A DNA stretch of 64,000 bases from RBG-16-66-20 sp040752005. Lineage in GTDB: Bacteria; Pseudomonadota; Gammaproteobacteria; Burkholderiales; SG8-39. Shown one piece after another: positions 42,934 through 50,756 of this stretch. The stretch covers positions 62,001 to 126,000 of the forward strand of contig JBFMFX010000002.1 of assembly GCA_040752005.1 (NCBI GenBank), written 5' to 3'. The translations under genes and the position numbers were made by a program. Below the pieces are notes generated by a model, which was given only the letters and a program-made list of their open reading frames with translations, searched no databases and was not told the origin of the DNA. The stretch's first letter is position 1. Each line of letters opens with the position of its first letter.

Positions 42934-44661
42934 CTAAAGACCCCGCGCGACCCCCTCGCGCCGCGGATCGGCGCCGCCGCGCCAGCCTCCCGGTGCGCGC
43001 TCGACGATGTACAGGCCGCTTGTGAGATCGGCGAGGCGCACTTCGTGACCTCGGGCGGCGAGCGGCGGACCGAGCAGCTCATACGCCGTGCCGCGCTCAA
43101 GCTCGGTCGGGCCGTTGCGGCTGCCGGCGTGCGGCAGCGCCGCGGCGCTCTGGGCATCGAGCCCCCAGTCGAGCATCGCTACGAGCGCCTGCGCGACGTA
43201 GTTGACGATCGCCGGGCCGCCCGGCGAGCCGAGCACCGCGCGCAGCCGGCCTTCGGCGCTGAACACGAGCGTCGGCGACATCGCGCTCCTCGGGCGCTTT
43301 CCGGGCTCGACGCGGTTGGCGACCGGGCGGCCGGCGGATTCCGGCACGAAGGCGAAATCGGTGAGCTGGTTGTTGAGCAGAAAGCCGCGCACCATGATGC
43401 GCGCGCCGAACGCACTCTCGATCGTCGTCGTCATCGCGACCGCGTCGCCGCGCGCGTCCACGATCGAGATGTGGCTCGTACCGGAAAGCGCCGCCTCGGG
43501 CGAGTCGGCGTGCGCCTGCGCGCCAGGCGGCGCGCCCGGCGCGGCGCGACCCATCGAGCGCTCGCCGATGAGTCTTGCGCGCCCGGCGAGATACGCGGCA
43601 TCCAGCAGCCCGGCGACCGGAACGGGAACGAAGTCCGGATCGGCGAGATGGCGCGCGCGATCGGCATACGCCAGGCGGCCGGCCTCGGCAAAGAGATGGA
43701 CCGCCTCGGCCGAGTTGGGCGCCGCTACGGCAAAGTCGGTGCGCGCGAGAATGCCGAGGATCTGGAGCACGGTGACGCCTCCGCCCGGCGGGCCCATGCT
43801 GCAGACGCGGTGCGCGCGATAGGCAAGGCAGACCGGCTCGCGCTCGAGCGCCCGATAGCGCGCGAGGTCCTCCAGCGTCATGTCTCCCGGCCGTCTGTGG
43901 TCCCGCACCGCGCGCACGATGTCGGCGGCGATTTCGCCGCGGTAGAACGCGCCGGCGCCGCCGCTCGCGATACGCCGCAGCGTCGCAGCGTACTCCGGGT
44001 TCGCGATGCGCTCGCCGACCGGCCGCGGCCGGTCGTCGGCGCCGTAAAAGAGCGCACGCGCGGCGCGGTCGTTGCGCAGCGCGCTTTCGCGCTCGAGGAG
44101 CCCGTAGAGCCTCGGGGTCATCGCAAAGCCCTGTTCGGCGAGCCGGATCGCGGAGGCGAAGAGCCTCGCCCACGGCAGGCGCCCGTGGCGTCGGTGCGCG
44201 AGTTCGAGCATCCGCAGCACGCCGGGCACGCCGACCGCCGCGCCGCTTGCCGCGGCTTCGGCAAAGGCAAGCGGCCTGCCGGAGGAGTCGAGAAAGCGAT
44301 CGGCGCGCGCAGCCGCCGGAGCGGTCTCGCGCCCGTCGTAGGCCCGCAGTCGCCGCTCGGCGCGCGACCAGTGCAACAGGAACGCGCCGCCGCCGATTCC
44401 CGAGGATTGCGGCTCGGCGAGCCCCAGCACCATCTGCACCGCGACCGCGGCATCGAGCGCGCTGCCGCCGGCGCGCAGGATTTCCAGCCCCGCCTCGACC
44501 GCGAGCGGATGCGCCGCCGCCACCATCGCTCGGCGCGCAAACGCCGGCTCGCGCGGCTGCATACCGCCCGGGCCTCCGGGCCGCGCCTGCGCGGCGGCGA
44601 GCCCGGCCGCCAGAACAAAAAGGGCAGCCGGAGCTGCCCTTTTCCAGCAAGCGGCGAACAT
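42934..44661 (-). CDS. ggt: gamma-glutamyltransferase
   Basis: Ggt is a periplasmic, self-cleaving N-terminal nucleophile enzyme that hydrolyses or transfers the gamma-glutamyl group of glutathione and related peptides. The 575-residue precursor has a signal peptide (KRAAPAALFVLAAGLAAAQA) and the family blocks AHPLAVEAGLEILRAGGSA, GIGGGAFLL and PPGGGVTVLQIL. The nucleophile after cleavage is T395 in LSGTSHISIVD. The codons for the signal peptide also form a strong terminator hairpin at 44614-44643, so its expression must read through it or start just before it. It begins 5 bases after hppA. Confidence 0.94.
   Translation of the reverse strand: MFAACWKRAAPAALFVLAAGLAAAQARPGGPGGMQPREPAFARRAMVAAAHPLAVEAGLEILRAGGSALDAAVAVQMVLGLAEPQSSGIGGGAFLLHWSRAERRLRAYDGRETAPAAARADRFLDSSGRPLAFAEAAASGAAVGVPGVLRMLELAHRRHGRLPWARLFASAIRLAEQGFAMTPRLYGLLERESALRNDRAARALFYGADDRPRPVGERIANPEYAATLRRIASGGAGAFYRGEIAADIVRAVRDHRRPGDMTLEDLARYRALEREPVCLAYRAHRVCSMGPPGGGVTVLQILGILARTDFAVAAPNSAEAVHLFAEAGRLAYADRARHLADPDFVPVPVAGLLDAAYLAGRARLIGERSMGRAAPGAPPGAQAHADSPEAALSGTSHISIVDARGDAVAMTTTIESAFGARIMVRGFLLNNQLTDFAFVPESAGRPVANRVEPGKRPRSAMSPTLVFSAEGRLRAVLGSPGGPAIVNYVAQALVAMLDWGLDAQSAAALPHAGSRNGPTELERGTAYELLGPPLAARGHEVRLADLTSGLYIVERAPGGWRGGADPRREGVARGL
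44614..44643 (-). terminator. intrinsic terminator after hppA, inside the ggt signal-peptide codons
   Basis: On the minus strand AAAAGGGCAGC, loop TCCG, and GCTGCCCTTTTTGTT make an 11-base-pair stem with a T tract. It lies 24 bases after the hppA stop. The same bases are codons 7-16 of ggt (KRAAPAALFV). Confidence 0.75.
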
Positions 44662-44666
44662 CCGCC

Positions 44667-46742
44667 TCACGCCATCAGCGGCACGACGAGCAGCGCGACG
44701 ATGTTGATGATCTTGATGAGCGGGTTGACCGCCGGGCCGGCGGTGTCCTTGTAGGGGTCGCCCACCGTGTCGCCGGTCACCGCCGCCTTGTGCGCCTCCG
44801 AGCCCTTGCCGCCATAGTGGCCGTCCTCGATGTACTTCTTCGCGTTGTCCCAGGCGCCGCCGCCGGTGCACATCGAGATCGCGACGAAGAGCCCGGTGAC
44901 GATCGTGCCCATCAGCACGCCGCCGAGCGCCTTCGGCCCGAGGATGAGGCCGACGAGGATCGGCACCAGCACCGGCAGCAGAGACGGGATCATCATCTCG
45001 CGGATCGCCGCGCGCGTGAGCATGTCCACCGCGGTGCCGTACTCCGGCTTGGCCTTGCCTTCCATGATCCCGGCGATCTCCCGGAACTGCCGGCGCACTT
45101 CCAGCACCACCGAGCCCGCGGCGCGCCCGACCGCCTCCATCGCCATCGCGCCGAAGAGGTAGGGCACCAGCCCGCCGATGAACAGGCCGATGATCACCAT
45201 GTGGTCCGACAGGTCGAACGAGATCGAGCGGCCGGCGGCTTCCAACGCATGCGTGTAGTCGGCGAAGAGCACCAGCGCCGCAAGGCCCGCCGAGCCGATG
45301 GCGTAGCCCTTGGTCACCGCCTTGGTGGTGTTGCCGACCGCGTCCAGCGGATCGGTGATGTCGCGCACCGAATCCGGCAGATCGGCCATCTCGGCGATGC
45401 CGCCGGCGTTGTCGGTGATCGGCCCGTAGGCGTCCAGCGCGACGATGATTCCGGCCATCGAGAGCATCGAGGTGGCGGCGATCGCGATCCCGTACAGGCC
45501 GGCGAGAGAGTAGGAGACGAGGATCGCGGCGCACACCGCGAGCACCGGCCAGGCAGTGGACTTCATCGAGACGCCGAGTCCGGCGATGATGTTGGTGGCG
45601 TGCCCGGTGGTGGAGGCCTCGGCCACATGCCGCACCGGCTTGAACTGGGTGCCGGTGTAGTACTCGGTGATCCAGACCATGAACCCGGTGAGCGCCATGC
45701 CGATCACCGCGGCGCCGTACAGGTGCCAGACGGTGATCAGTTTCTTCTCGCCGCCGACGTCGAAGGGCACGTTCTTCACGATGTCGCCCATCAGCCATTC
45801 GGTGATCGGCCAGAAGGCGATGAGCGCGATCACGCCGGAGACGATGAGGCCTTTGTACAGCGCCGGCATCACGTTGCGGTCGGTGGGCCGGGCGCGCACG
45901 AACCAGGTGCCGATGATCGAGGCGACGATGGCGAAGCCGCCGATCGCGAGCGGATAAATCACCGCGTTCGCGCTGGTCGTTTTCACCATCAGCGCGCCGA
46001 GCAGCATGGTGGCGATGATCGTCACCGCGTAGGTCTCGAACAGGTCCGCCGCCATGCCGGCGCAATCGCCGACGTTGTCGCCGACGTTGTCGGCGATCAC
46101 CGCCGGATTGCGCGGGTCGTCCTCCGGGATGCCGGCCTCGACCTTGCCGACGAGGTCCGCACCGACGTCCGCGCCCTTGGTGAAGATTCCGCCGCCCAGC
46201 CGCGCGAAGATCGAGATCAGCGACCCGCCGAATCCGAGCCCCACCAGCGGCTTGATGACATGATCGAGGCTCGTCTTGTCCACGGCGTTGGCGTAGAGCA
46301 GCGCAAAATAGCCGGCCACGCCCAGAAGCCCCAGGCCGACCACCAGCAGCCCGGTGATCGCGCCGCCGCGGAAAGCGACGTTGAGCGCCTCGTTCAGGCC
46401 CGTGCGCGCGGCTTCCGCCGTCCTGACGTTGGCGCGCACGGAGATGTTCATGCCGATGATGCCGCAGGCGCCCGAGAGCACCGCACCGAGCGCGAAGCCC
46501 CATGCCGTCGCCCAGCCCAGCGGCGGGGTGAAGCCGATGACGAGAAAGAGGATCGCGCCGACGATCGCGATGGTCGTGTACTGGCGCCTGAGGTAAGCGA
46601 CCGCTCCTTCGCGCACCGCGGCGGCGATTTCGCGCATGCGCGGATTGCCTTCGGGCTGCGCGAGGATCCAGCTGATCGAGACCGCCCCGTAGACGAGCGC
46701 GAGCGCGGCGCAGACGAGCGCAAAGACGAGTCCACCAGACAT
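44667..46742 (-). CDS. hppA: membrane-bound proton-translocating pyrophosphatase, K+-independent type
   Basis: HppA couples pyrophosphate hydrolysis to proton pumping across the inner membrane. The 691-residue protein has about 16 hydrophobic segments and the pyrophosphate-binding loops GGGIFTKGADVGADLVGK, IPEDDPRNPAVIADNVGDNVGD and the C-terminal GDTVGDPYKDTAGPAVNPLIK. The subtype marker GNTTKAVTKGYAIGSA has K474 where K+-dependent enzymes have Ala, so it should not need K+. An extended -10 (46772-46780) lies upstream and a terminator downstream, so it is probably transcribed mainly alone. Confidence 0.96.
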   Translation of the reverse strand: MSGGLVFALVCAALALVYGAVSISWILAQPEGNPRMREIAAAVREGAVAYLRRQYTTIAIVGAILFLVIGFTPPLGWATAWGFALGAVLSGACGIIGMNISVRANVRTAEAARTGLNEALNVAFRGGAITGLLVVGLGLLGVAGYFALLYANAVDKTSLDHVIKPLVGLGFGGSLISIFARLGGGIFTKGADVGADLVGKVEAGIPEDDPRNPAVIADNVGDNVGDCAGMAADLFETYAVTIIATMLLGALMVKTTSANAVIYPLAIGGFAIVASIIGTWFVRARPTDRNVMPALYKGLIVSGVIALIAFWPITEWLMGDIVKNVPFDVGGEKKLITVWHLYGAAVIGMALTGFMVWITEYYTGTQFKPVRHVAEASTTGHATNIIAGLGVSMKSTAWPVLAVCAAILVSYSLAGLYGIAIAATSMLSMAGIIVALDAYGPITDNAGGIAEMADLPDSVRDITDPLDAVGNTTKAVTKGYAIGSAGLAALVLFADYTHALEAAGRSISFDLSDHMVIIGLFIGGLVPYLFGAMAMEAVGRAAGSVVLEVRRQFREIAGIMEGKAKPEYGTAVDMLTRAAIREMMIPSLLPVLVPILVGLILGPKALGGVLMGTIVTGLFVAISMCTGGGAWDNAKKYIEDGHYGGKGSEAHKAAVTGDTVGDPYKDTAGPAVNPLIKIINIVALLVVPLMA

Positions 46743-46771
46743 TCTTGTGCTCTCCCCTGGGAAAGGGGCGG

Positions 46772-46780
46772 ATTTTAACA
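46772..46780 (-). promoter_or_regulatory. extended -10 promoter of hppA
   Basis: TGT plus TAAAAT on the minus strand, followed by CCGCCCCTTTCCC, lies 30 bases before the hppA ATG. It is almost the same as the rpsT promoter at 13503-13525. A ribosome site (GGGGAGA) follows. It lies between adk and hppA. Confidence 0.55.
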
Positions 46781-46791
46781 GGGCGGGGCGG

Positions 46792-47451
46792 CTAGCGGCC
46801 CTCCAGCGCCGCGATCGCCCGGTTGCGCACCTCCTCGACGCTGCCCAGACCGGAGATGCGGCGATATCGCGGCGCCGCCGGGTCTCCGGTGGCCGCCCAG
46901 CGCTGGTAGAACTCGACCACCGGCCGCGTCTGCGCCTGATAGACCTCCAGGCGCCGGCGGACCGTTTCCTCGCGATCGTCGTCGCGCTGCACCAGCGGCT
47001 CGCCGGTGAGGTCGTCGCGCCCCTCGACCTTCGGCGGATTGAAGCGCACGTGGTAAGTGCGGCCCGAGGCCGGATGCACGCGCCGCCCGCTCATGCGCAC
47101 GACGATTTCCTCGGCCGGCACGTCGATTTCGAGCACGTAGTCCACGGCGATGCGCTCGGCGCGCAGCGCCTCGGCCTGCGCGAGCGTACGCGGAAAGCCG
47201 TCGAGCAGATAACCGCGCTCGCAGTCGGGCTGCCCGAGCCGTTCCTTCACCAGGCCCACCACGATCTCGTCGGACACGAGCTGGCCGGCGTCCATCACCT
47301 TTTTCGCCGCCAGGCCGAGCGGCGTGCCCGCCTTTACGGCCGCGCGCAGCATGTCGCCGGTGGAGATCTGCGGGATGCCGTAGTGCGCGCAGAGGAACGC
47401 CGCCTGCGTGCCTTTGCCGGCCCCCGGCGGGCCCAGAAGGATCAGCCTCAT
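46792..47451 (-). CDS. adk: adenylate kinase
   Basis: Adk interconverts ATP + AMP and 2 ADP. The 219-residue protein is the long form with the P-loop GPPGAGKGTQ (residues 8-17), STGDMLRAAV, the AMP-binding LLDGFPRTLAQAEAL and the LID region GRRVHPASGRTYHVRFNPP. The LID has no zinc cysteines. Its ATG overlaps the kdsB stop (ATGA at 47448-47451), ending the exbB-to-adk string. Confidence 0.97.
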   Translation of the reverse strand: MRLILLGPPGAGKGTQAAFLCAHYGIPQISTGDMLRAAVKAGTPLGLAAKKVMDAGQLVSDEIVVGLVKERLGQPDCERGYLLDGFPRTLAQAEALRAERIAVDYVLEIDVPAEEIVVRMSGRRVHPASGRTYHVRFNPPKVEGRDDLTGEPLVQRDDDREETVRRRLEVYQAQTRPVVEFYQRWAATGDPAAPRYRRISGLGSVEEVRNRAIAALEGR

Positions 47452-48188
47452 GCCGGCATTCTACGCACCGTGTCGAGGTCTTCAGGGGTGTCCACGCCCG
47501 GCGGGATCTCGCCGGGCCAGACCGCGACCGCGATGCGCCGGCCGTGCCAGAGCGCGCGCAACTGCTCCAGCGACTCGGTGCGCTCCAGTGGGCTCGGCGC
47601 AAGCCGCGTGAACTCGGCGAGAAACGCCGCGCGCATCGCGTAGATGCCGGCATGCCGGTACCAGGCGCCACCGGATGCGCGCGGATAGGGGATGCGCGCG
47701 CGGGAAAAGTAAAGCGCGAAGCCGCGGGCATCCAGCACCACCTTCACCACGTTCGGGTTCGCCAGCTCGGCCTGGTCGGTGAGCGGATGGCAGGCGGTCG
47801 CCATGCTCGCCTCGGGGCTCGCCGCAAGCCGCTCGGCGACCTCTCGCACCAGCACCGGCGGCACGAGCGGCTCGTCGCCCTGAAGGTTGACGACGATCGC
47901 TTCGGGCGCCAGTTCGAGCGCGCGCGCCGCCTCGGCGACCCGGTCGGTGCCGGAGGCGTGCTCTGCCCCGGTCATCACCGCACGCACGCCGTGCGCCTCG
48001 CAAGCGCGCACGATGCGCTCGTCGTCGGTGGCGACCGTCACGCTCGCCGCGCCGCTCGCCACCGCGCGCTCGGCGACACGCACCACCATCGGCCGGCCGC
48101 CCAGGTCGGCGAGCGGCTTGCCGGGAAAGCGGCTCGAGCCGTAGCGCGCCGGGACGACGACGTGAAAGGGCGGCGGGGCGCCGCTCAG
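47448..48188 (-). CDS. kdsB: CMP-KDO synthetase (3-deoxy-manno-octulosonate cytidylyltransferase), probable CTG start
   Basis: KdsB activates KDO with CTP for lipopolysaccharide core synthesis. The family blocks FHVVVPARYGSSRFPGKPLADLGG, VVNLQGDEPL and YRHAGIYAMR are present. No ATG, GTG or TTG occurs between the end of trm112 and the first conserved strand. A CTG at 48188 overlaps the trm112 stop (CTGA), has AGGAGG seven bases upstream, and gives a normal 246-residue protein beginning MSGAPPPFHVVVPARYG. The only other in-frame start (48311) would cover two-thirds of trm112 and add an Arg/Gly-rich leader. Confidence 0.95.
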   Translation of the reverse strand: MSGAPPPFHVVVPARYGSSRFPGKPLADLGGRPMVVRVAERAVASGAASVTVATDDERIVRACEAHGVRAVMTGAEHASGTDRVAEAARALELAPEAIVVNLQGDEPLVPPVLVREVAERLAASPEASMATACHPLTDQAELANPNVVKVVLDARGFALYFSRARIPYPRASGGAWYRHAGIYAMRAAFLAEFTRLAPSPLERTESLEQLRALWHGRRIAVAVWPGEIPPGVDTPEDLDTVRRMPA

Positions 48189-48367
48189 GCGACTTCCTCC
48201 TGCGGCGCGAGCTTTCTCGCCTCTTCCTCCAGCATCACCGGGATGCCGTCCTTCACCGGATAGGCGAGGCGGTCGGCCTTGCAGACGAGCTCGGCGGCTT
48301 CGCGCCGCCACACGAGCGGCCCCTTGCAGATCGGGCAGACGAGGATTTCAAGCAGCCTTGGATCCAC
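48185..48367 (-). CDS. Trm112-family zinc-ribbon-like small protein
   Basis: The 60-residue protein begins MDPRLLEILVCPICKGPLVW with a CPIC pair and continues LVCKADRLAYPVKDGIPVMLEEEA. It is the bacterial Trm112/YcaR-like type typically found between lpxK and kdsB; eukaryotic Trm112 activates methyltransferases, while the bacterial role is unclear. The second pair has one cysteine (VCKAD), so a full four-Cys site is absent. GTG start; the first 20 bases overlap the end of lpxK, and the stop overlaps the CTG of kdsB. Confidence 0.9.
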   Translation of the reverse strand: MDPRLLEILVCPICKGPLVWRREAAELVCKADRLAYPVKDGIPVMLEEEARKLAPQEEVA

Positions 48368-49349
48368 CGAGCTTCTCCAGGAGCCACGCGCCGAACGCCG
48401 CATCGGGTGCCGCGCGCACCGGGAACGCCCAGTGCTGCGGCTTTGCGAAGCGCCGGCATTTTACCGCGTCCTTTTCGGTCATCACGACCGGCGCATCGTC
48501 GCCGAACTCGAGGTCGGCGGGCGAGAAGCGGTGATGGTCGGGAAACGGATGCGGCACCACCTCGAGCCCGAAGCCGGCGAGTTGTTCGAAAAACCGCTGT
48601 GGATCGCCGATGCCGGCGACTGCGTGCACGCGCTTGCCGCGCAGGGCGGCCGCGGGACGCACGTCGCGCGCGTCGGTGAGCCGGACCAGCTCGCTTCCCT
48701 CCAGGCGCATCGCGAAGCGCCGCGGCGCCAGTACGCGCACGGCCGCCGGGACCTCGCCGTGCTCGATCAGCGCGTCCACCGAGCGCAGGCGCGACAGCGG
48801 CTCGCGCAGCGGCCCGGCCGGGAGCAGGAATCCGTTGCCGAGGCCGCGCGCATCCAGCACGCAGATCTCGATGTCGCGCGCGAGCGCGTAGTGCTGCAGG
48901 CCGTCGTCGGAAACGATCACGTCGCACTCCGGATGGCGCGCGAGCAGGCTGCGGCATGCGGCGACGCGGCTCGCCGCCACCCAGACGGGGCAGCCGGCAA
49001 GGCGCGCAAGCAGCACCGGCTCATCGCCCACCTCGCCCGGATCGGAGGCGATCGTCGCCTCGCGCGGGGTCCCGGCGCTACCGCCCCAGCCGCGCGAGAC
49101 GATGCCGGGCCGGCGGCCGCGCGCGGCGAGAAACTGGGCGATCCAAGCAACGAGCGGGGTCTTGCCCGCTCCGCCGACGGTCAGGTTGCCGACGACGATC
49201 ACCGGCACCGCCACGCCGTGGCGGGGCGCGAGCCGCACCGCGTACGCCAGACGCCGCGCGAACACCGCCGCGCCGAAGGCGAAGCTCGCCGGCAGGAGCA
49301 GCCAGGCGAGCGGACCGCGGGCCGACCAGTGCGAGGGGCGGGTGCGCAG
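48348..49349 (-). CDS. lpxK: tetraacyldisaccharide 4'-kinase, probable CTG start
   Basis: LpxK phosphorylates the lipid A disaccharide at the 4' position at the inner membrane. The P-loop VVGNLTVGGAGKTPLV, SRGWGG, VSDDGLQHYALARDI and MTEKDAVKC are present. A GTG at 49265 would give only 305 residues and lose the membrane anchor. In the same frame upstream the bases encode RTRPSHWSARGPLAWLLLPA, the usual LpxK N-terminus, reachable only from a CTG at 49349, 4 bases after the exbD stop. Full length is then 333 residues, normal for the family. The start is inferred. Confidence 0.95.
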   Translation of the reverse strand: MRTRPSHWSARGPLAWLLLPASFAFGAAVFARRLAYAVRLAPRHGVAVPVIVVGNLTVGGAGKTPLVAWIAQFLAARGRRPGIVSRGWGGSAGTPREATIASDPGEVGDEPVLLARLAGCPVWVAASRVAACRSLLARHPECDVIVSDDGLQHYALARDIEICVLDARGLGNGFLLPAGPLREPLSRLRSVDALIEHGEVPAAVRVLAPRRFAMRLEGSELVRLTDARDVRPAAALRGKRVHAVAGIGDPQRFFEQLAGFGLEVVPHPFPDHHRFSPADLEFGDDAPVVMTEKDAVKCRRFAKPQHWAFPVRAAPDAAFGAWLLEKLGGSKAA

Positions 49350-49353
49350 GGGC

Positions 49354-49770
49354 CTAGCGGCTCGCCTGGGTGGTGAAGGTGATGTGGGTGAGGCCCGCCA
49401 GACGCGATGCCTCCATCACCCGCACCACCGACTGGTGCGTGGCGCTGGCGTCGGCGCTGATCACCACGATCGGCTCGCGCAATCCGGCGGCGGCCTTGCG
49501 CAGCTCGCCGGCGAAGCCCTCGACCGAAGAAAACGCCACCGGCACCTTGTTGACGACGTACTGCCCCTGGGCGTTCACGAGCACCGTCACCTCGCCCGGC
49601 CGCTCGAGCTGCTTCTCGGCATCCGCCGTCGGCAGGTTGATCTGCAGCTCGGTGTATTTCGAGTAGGTGGTGGTGATCATGAGGAAGATCAGGATCACCA
49701 GCATCACGTCGATCATCGGCACCAGGTTGATCTCGGGCTCTTCCCGGTACCGGCCGCGCTGGAAGTTCAT
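49354..49770 (-). CDS. exbD: ExbD/TolR-family proton channel subunit
   Basis: ExbD works with ExbB to convert the proton gradient into movement of TonB. The 138-residue protein has one N-terminal membrane helix with the essential aspartate D21 in VPMIDVMLVILIF and a periplasmic domain (ADASATHQSVVRVMEASRLAGL). Its ATG overlaps the exbB stop (49767-49770). In this position, directly ahead of lpxK, the pair is common in betaproteobacteria. Confidence 0.93.
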   Translation of the reverse strand: MNFQRGRYREEPEINLVPMIDVMLVILIFLMITTTYSKYTELQINLPTADAEKQLERPGEVTVLVNAQGQYVVNKVPVAFSSVEGFAGELRKAAAGLREPIVVISADASATHQSVVRVMEASRLAGLTHITFTTQASR

Positions 49771-50396
49771 CCCGCCGCGCCCGTGCCGTAGTCGCCGCGC
49801 TCGCCGTGGATGATGTCCACCAGCTTCGCCGCCGCCTGCTCCATGTCCACCACGAAGTTGTCCACCTTGTTCCTGAAGTGGCGGTAGAAGATGAGCGCCG
49901 GAATCGCGATCGCGATGCCGAAGGCGGTGTTGTAGAGCGCGATCGAGATGCCGTGCGCGAGCTGCTGCGGGTTGGTGCCGGTCGGGGACTGCGAGCCGAA
50001 TATCTCGATCATGCCGACCACCGTGCCGAACAGGCCGAGCAGCGGCGCCGCGGTGGCGATGGTGCCGAGCGTGGTGAGGAACCGCTCCAGGTCGCGCGCC
50101 ACCGCGCGGCCGGTTTCGTCAATCGCCTCCTTCATCACTTGCCGCGGGCTGGCATGGTTGCGAAGCCCGGCGGCGAGCACTTCGCCCAAGGGCGAGTCCT
50201 TCGCCAGCCGCTCGATGATCTCCGGGCTGACGCCCTGGCGCCGGTACACCTCGACCACCTGATCGAGCAGGGTCGGGGGCACGATCTTCGCCGCCCGCAG
50301 CGTGATGGAGCGCTCGATGATCAGGGCGACCGCGATGACCGAGGCGAGAAGCAGAGGCCAGATCGGCCAGCCCGCAGCCTGGATGATGGCGAACAA
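49767..50396 (-). CDS. exbB: ExbB/TolQ-family proton channel protein
   Basis: The 209-residue protein has three membrane segments (about residues 10-30, 110-130 and 155-175), with GLFGTVVGMIEIF and HGISIALYNTAFGIAIAIPALI as the channel-forming helices. It forms the pentamer around ExbD. First gene of the exbB-exbD-lpxK-trm112-kdsB-adk string, with a plausible sigma-70 promoter just upstream. Confidence 0.94.
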   Translation of the reverse strand: MFAIIQAAGWPIWPLLLASVIAVALIIERSITLRAAKIVPPTLLDQVVEVYRRQGVSPEIIERLAKDSPLGEVLAAGLRNHASPRQVMKEAIDETGRAVARDLERFLTTLGTIATAAPLLGLFGTVVGMIEIFGSQSPTGTNPQQLAHGISIALYNTAFGIAIAIPALIFYRHFRNKVDNFVVDMEQAAAKLVDIIHGERGDYGTGAAG

Positions 50397-50408
50397 GTTG
50401 ATTTCCCG

Positions 50409-50437
50409 ATTATTTTGGGTGCGCGCACTCTAACCAA
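50409..50437 (-). promoter_or_regulatory. sigma-70-like promoter of exbB
   Basis: On the minus strand TTGGTT (50437-50432) and AATAAT (50414-50409) are separated by exactly 17 bases, 13 bases before the exbB ATG. Confidence 0.5.
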
Positions 50438-50536
50438 TGCGCTGCGCTGCGGCAAGCCGGTTCACCTTGGACTGCCTGCCGGATCGAGACGTTGTCTGCA
50501 GGCTTCACTGGCAGAACGGACATGCTTTGCAATGCG

Positions 50537-50571
50537 ATATCCACAAAACTTGTGGGCAACTTTGTGGATAG
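50537..50571. repeat. inverted repeat of DnaA-box-like 9-mers
   Basis: TATCCACAAA (50538-50547) and TTTGTGGATA (50561-50570) are perfect inverted arms. ATATCCACA (50537-50545) and the complement of TGTGGATAG (50563-50571) each differ from the DnaA box TTATCCACA at one base. A third, TTGCCCACA (complement of 50551-50559), differs at two. Confidence 0.6.
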
Positions 50572-50756
50572 GCATTTGAAAGCCGAAATTTTTAGAGTGA
50601 AGAACAACGAAAAGTCGGCGGCGATTAAATTTTCAGCAGCGATTTTTCGCGTCGACTCAAGCGGTTACGGATAAGAATCGGCTTCCGTGAGGCATCCCGG
50701 CAAAGGGCACGGGTGCCGCGATCGCGCTGTGCATAGTGTATCGTCGGGCGCGACAC

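Larger units (their letters stand above)
50397..50756. other. 360-base intergenic region between exbB and xseA, partly AT-rich
   Basis: This is the only gap over 300 bases in the window. It holds the exbB promoter (50409-50437), a group of three DnaA-box-like 9-mers within a 33-base inverted repeat (50538-50570), and a stretch (about 50571-50650) with far more A+T than the rest, including AAATTTTTAGAG and TTAAATTTTCAG. Two short reading frames (60 and 65 codons) cross it, but they follow no recognisable family and are not called. No tRNA-like or riboswitch-like fold is evident to me. Confidence 0.7.

Noticed and set aside
41147..42937. 596-codon plus-strand frame opposite the dehydratase-like gene
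   Set aside because: Shadow of the conserved Cys-rich protein; no domain seen.
42934..46503. One 1,189-codon frame suggesting a fused N-terminal extension of gamma-glutamyltransferase
   Set aside because: The extension reads hppA in the wrong frame. A signal peptide starting at 44661 gives a normal Ggt.
50410..50674. Two short reading frames (65 codons minus, 60 codons plus) in the exbB-xseA gap
   Set aside because: No ribosome site, no known family, and they cross the promoter and DnaA-box region.
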